18,259 nucleotides of DNA from an uncultured Moraxella sp. (GTDB taxonomy: Bacteria; Pseudomonadota; Gammaproteobacteria; Pseudomonadales; Moraxellaceae), in the NCBI GenBank assembly GCA_927911235.1, contig CAKMOY010000153.1, positions 1 through 18,259 of the forward strand, in the 5' to 3' direction. The translations under genes and the position numbers were made by a program. Of the stretch, positions 16,747-18,259 are shown piece after piece. The notes under the pieces were generated by a model, which did not search any database, was not told the DNA's origin, and saw nothing but the letters and a program-made list of their open reading frames with translations. Position 1 is the first letter of the stretch, and each line of letters opens with the position of its first letter.

Positions 16747-18259
16747 ATGAAAATCCTAAAATTACGTTTTAAAAATCTCAATTCTTTAAAAGGCGAATGG
16801 CAGATTGACTTTCGCCACCCTGCTTACGCTAACGAAGGCATTTTTGCCATCACAGGGTCGACAGGTGCAGGCAAAAGCACGATTTTGGACGCTATTTGTC
16901 TGGCATTATACGGCATCACGCCACGTTTAAAAGATATTAGCCAAAGCCAAAACGATATTATGTCTCGCCAAACAGGTGAATGTTTTGCCGAAGTAGTTTT
17001 TACAACAAATTCAAATAGTTACACTGCATTTTGGAGTCAAAAACGGGCTTATGTCAAAGCCGAAGGCAAATTGCAATCGCCAAAACATGAGCTTTCTTAT
17101 TATATTAACGACCACGAAAAAGGCACGTTAATAGAAGAAAAAGCCCAACGCACAAAAGCCAAAATTGAAGAAATCACAGGCATGGATTTTCATCGCTTTA
17201 CTCGTGCGATGTTGCTTGCACAGGGCAGTTTTTCCGCCTTTTTGCAAGCAGATGCCGATGACCGTTCGCCCATTTTGGAGCAAATCACAGGCACAGAAAT
17301 TTACACCGACATTTCCAAAAAAGTGCACGAATTGCACCGCCAAGCCGAGCTTGAACTCAAAAGTTTAACCGACAAACTCTCTGGCATTCAACTATTAAGC
17401 GATGACGAAGAACGGCAATTAACCGAACAAAAATCCGCTTTACTCACCGACATTCAACAACAAAAAACCGATATTGACAACACCGAAAAAGACCGAATTT
17501 GGCGACAAAATCTCGCCTATTACACACAGCAAGTTGCCGAATTAAGCCAACAACAAACGCAATTATCAACACAAGTTGAGCAATTTGCACCCAAAAAACA
17601 ACAATTACAACGTGCGTTAAAAGCCTTGCAAGTCACAGGCGATGTCAATCAAGCGAACTTTTTGCAACACCAATTAACACAGCAACAAGCCGAATTGGCA
17701 CAATTTAACCAACAATTGCCGATTATTAATAATAATTGCGAAGTTGAGAAAAACAATTTATTTAGTTTACAAAACAAAATGCAAGCGAGCGAAACTGCTT
17801 GGCAAACGGCTGAACCCTTGTTTCATCAAGTGCGAGAGCTGGACACCACGATTTTTCAACAACAAAATCAATTGCAAGATGTCAATGACAATTTGCAACA
17901 AATTCAAACGCAACTTGAGCAAAAAAAACAAGATTTAACCGCACAACGGACGGTTTTGCAAGGTATTTTGCAACAGCAAACGCACAAAAAAAATCTGCAA
18001 CAACAAATCCCCAAAGCTGATAGTTTGCCACAGACTTTAGCCACGTTACGCCAATTGCAAGAAAATTCGCAAGAATTGCAAAAGCAACAACAAACGCTAT
18101 CGCAAGAGCAAGCCAATTTACAACAAATTCAACAGCAACTCACCCAACAAAACCAAACTTTTAACGAGAAATTACAGCAGTTAAACGCCCAATTACAACA
18201 GCAACAACACGCCAAACAACAACTTGACCAACAGATTAATGACGCATTAAACGGACAAA
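16747..18259 (+). CDS. sbcC: exonuclease SbcC, ATPase subunit (partial, runs off the window)
   Basis: Rad50-like ATPase of the SbcCD nuclease, which opens hairpins and trims DNA ends. 504 codons are visible with no stop, so the 3' end lies beyond the window. It opens MKILKLRFKNLNSLKGEWQI; Walker A is ITGSTGAGKST (37-45), and the Q-loop region is RAMLLAQGSFSAFLQA (about 155-170). From about residue 200 on it is a long coiled coil that grows very glutamine-rich: 46 of the last 130 visible residues are Gln. The zinc-hook CxxC is not reached; the single Cys in the coiled coil lies in NNCEVEK. No Shine-Dalgarno site precedes the ATG, and sbcD, normally directly upstream and translationally coupled, is not there. 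Confidence 0.93.
   Translation, partial: MKILKLRFKNLNSLKGEWQIDFRHPAYANEGIFAITGSTGAGKSTILDAICLALYGITPRLKDISQSQNDIMSRQTGECFAEVVFTTNSNSYTAFWSQKRAYVKAEGKLQSPKHELSYYINDHEKGTLIEEKAQRTKAKIEEITGMDFHRFTRAMLLAQGSFSAFLQADADDRSPILEQITGTEIYTDISKKVHELHRQAELELKSLTDKLSGIQLLSDDEERQLTEQKSALLTDIQQQKTDIDNTEKDRIWRQNLAYYTQQVAELSQQQTQLSTQVEQFAPKKQQLQRALKALQVTGDVNQANFLQHQLTQQQAELAQFNQQLPIINNNCEVEKNNLFSLQNKMQASETAWQTAEPLFHQVRELDTTIFQQQNQLQDVNDNLQQIQTQLEQKKQDLTAQRTVLQGILQQQTHKKNLQQQIPKADSLPQTLATLRQLQENSQELQKQQQTLSQEQANLQQIQQQLTQQNQTFNEKLQQLNAQLQQQQHAKQQLDQQINDALNGQ

Noticed and set aside
17400..18259. CAA-rich tract as a microsatellite or CRISPR-like array
   Set aside because: The repetition follows codon triplets for Gln within an open SbcC coiled coil; there are no evenly spaced identical repeats with unique spacers.

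Overview
The window looks like ordinary chromosome from a Moraxellaceae gammaproteobacterium, most likely Moraxella or a close relative. This rests on the Acinetobacter/Moraxella-like L35 and L20 proteins, the AT-rich codon use, and the argH/algZ-type sensor adjacency known from Pseudomonas. The genus is an inference from protein similarity that I recalled, not from a search.

Layout: (1) 1-2177, plus strand: rpmI-rplT behind an extended -10 promoter and closed by a strong terminator, then pheS with its own promoter. A small minus-strand ORF lies between rplT and pheS. No pheT follows pheS. (2) 2178-5473, plus strand: an AT-rich patch with a 56-codon CxxC mini-protein, then nnrS (NO-stress membrane protein), a terminator, a YvbH-type bacterial PH-domain protein, and lysO (lysine exporter). 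(3) 5487-10711, minus strand: argH, a gamma-glutamylcyclotransferase-like gene, yggX and rapA, with two palindromic intergenic elements. (4) 10783-12540: an AlgZ/FimS-like sensor kinase (plus) facing a chimeric remnant (minus) made of a Fic N-terminus joined to a LysE-family C-terminus. (5) 12722-18259, plus strand: metH, a small one-helix membrane protein directly behind it, and the 5' part of sbcC, which runs off the window end.

The most striking property is a set of about a dozen single-base indels, almost all in A/T homopolymers of 5-7 bases. They break rplT, pheS (three times), nnrS, lysO, argH, algZ, the small membrane gene and the minus-strand mini-ORF. Restoring one base each time recovers a full-length family protein. 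Because rplT, pheS and argH are core or biosynthetic genes, consensus sequencing error is the likeliest cause. Genuine decay is likely only for the Fic/LysE chimera, which has a gene-fusing deletion. The long genes rapA and metH, and the visible part of sbcC, are uninterrupted.

Functionally the window mixes translation (L35, L20, PheRS alpha), amino-acid metabolism and export (ArgH, MetH, LysO), stress and redox handling (NnrS, YggX, GGCT-like), RNA polymerase recycling (RapA) and DNA repair (SbcC). I see no CRISPR array, prophage, integron or intact insertion sequence, and no convincing new multi-gene system. The best leads are the small unannotated ORFs, the chimera, the degenerate AlgZ ATPase domain and the repeats that can fold in two ways.
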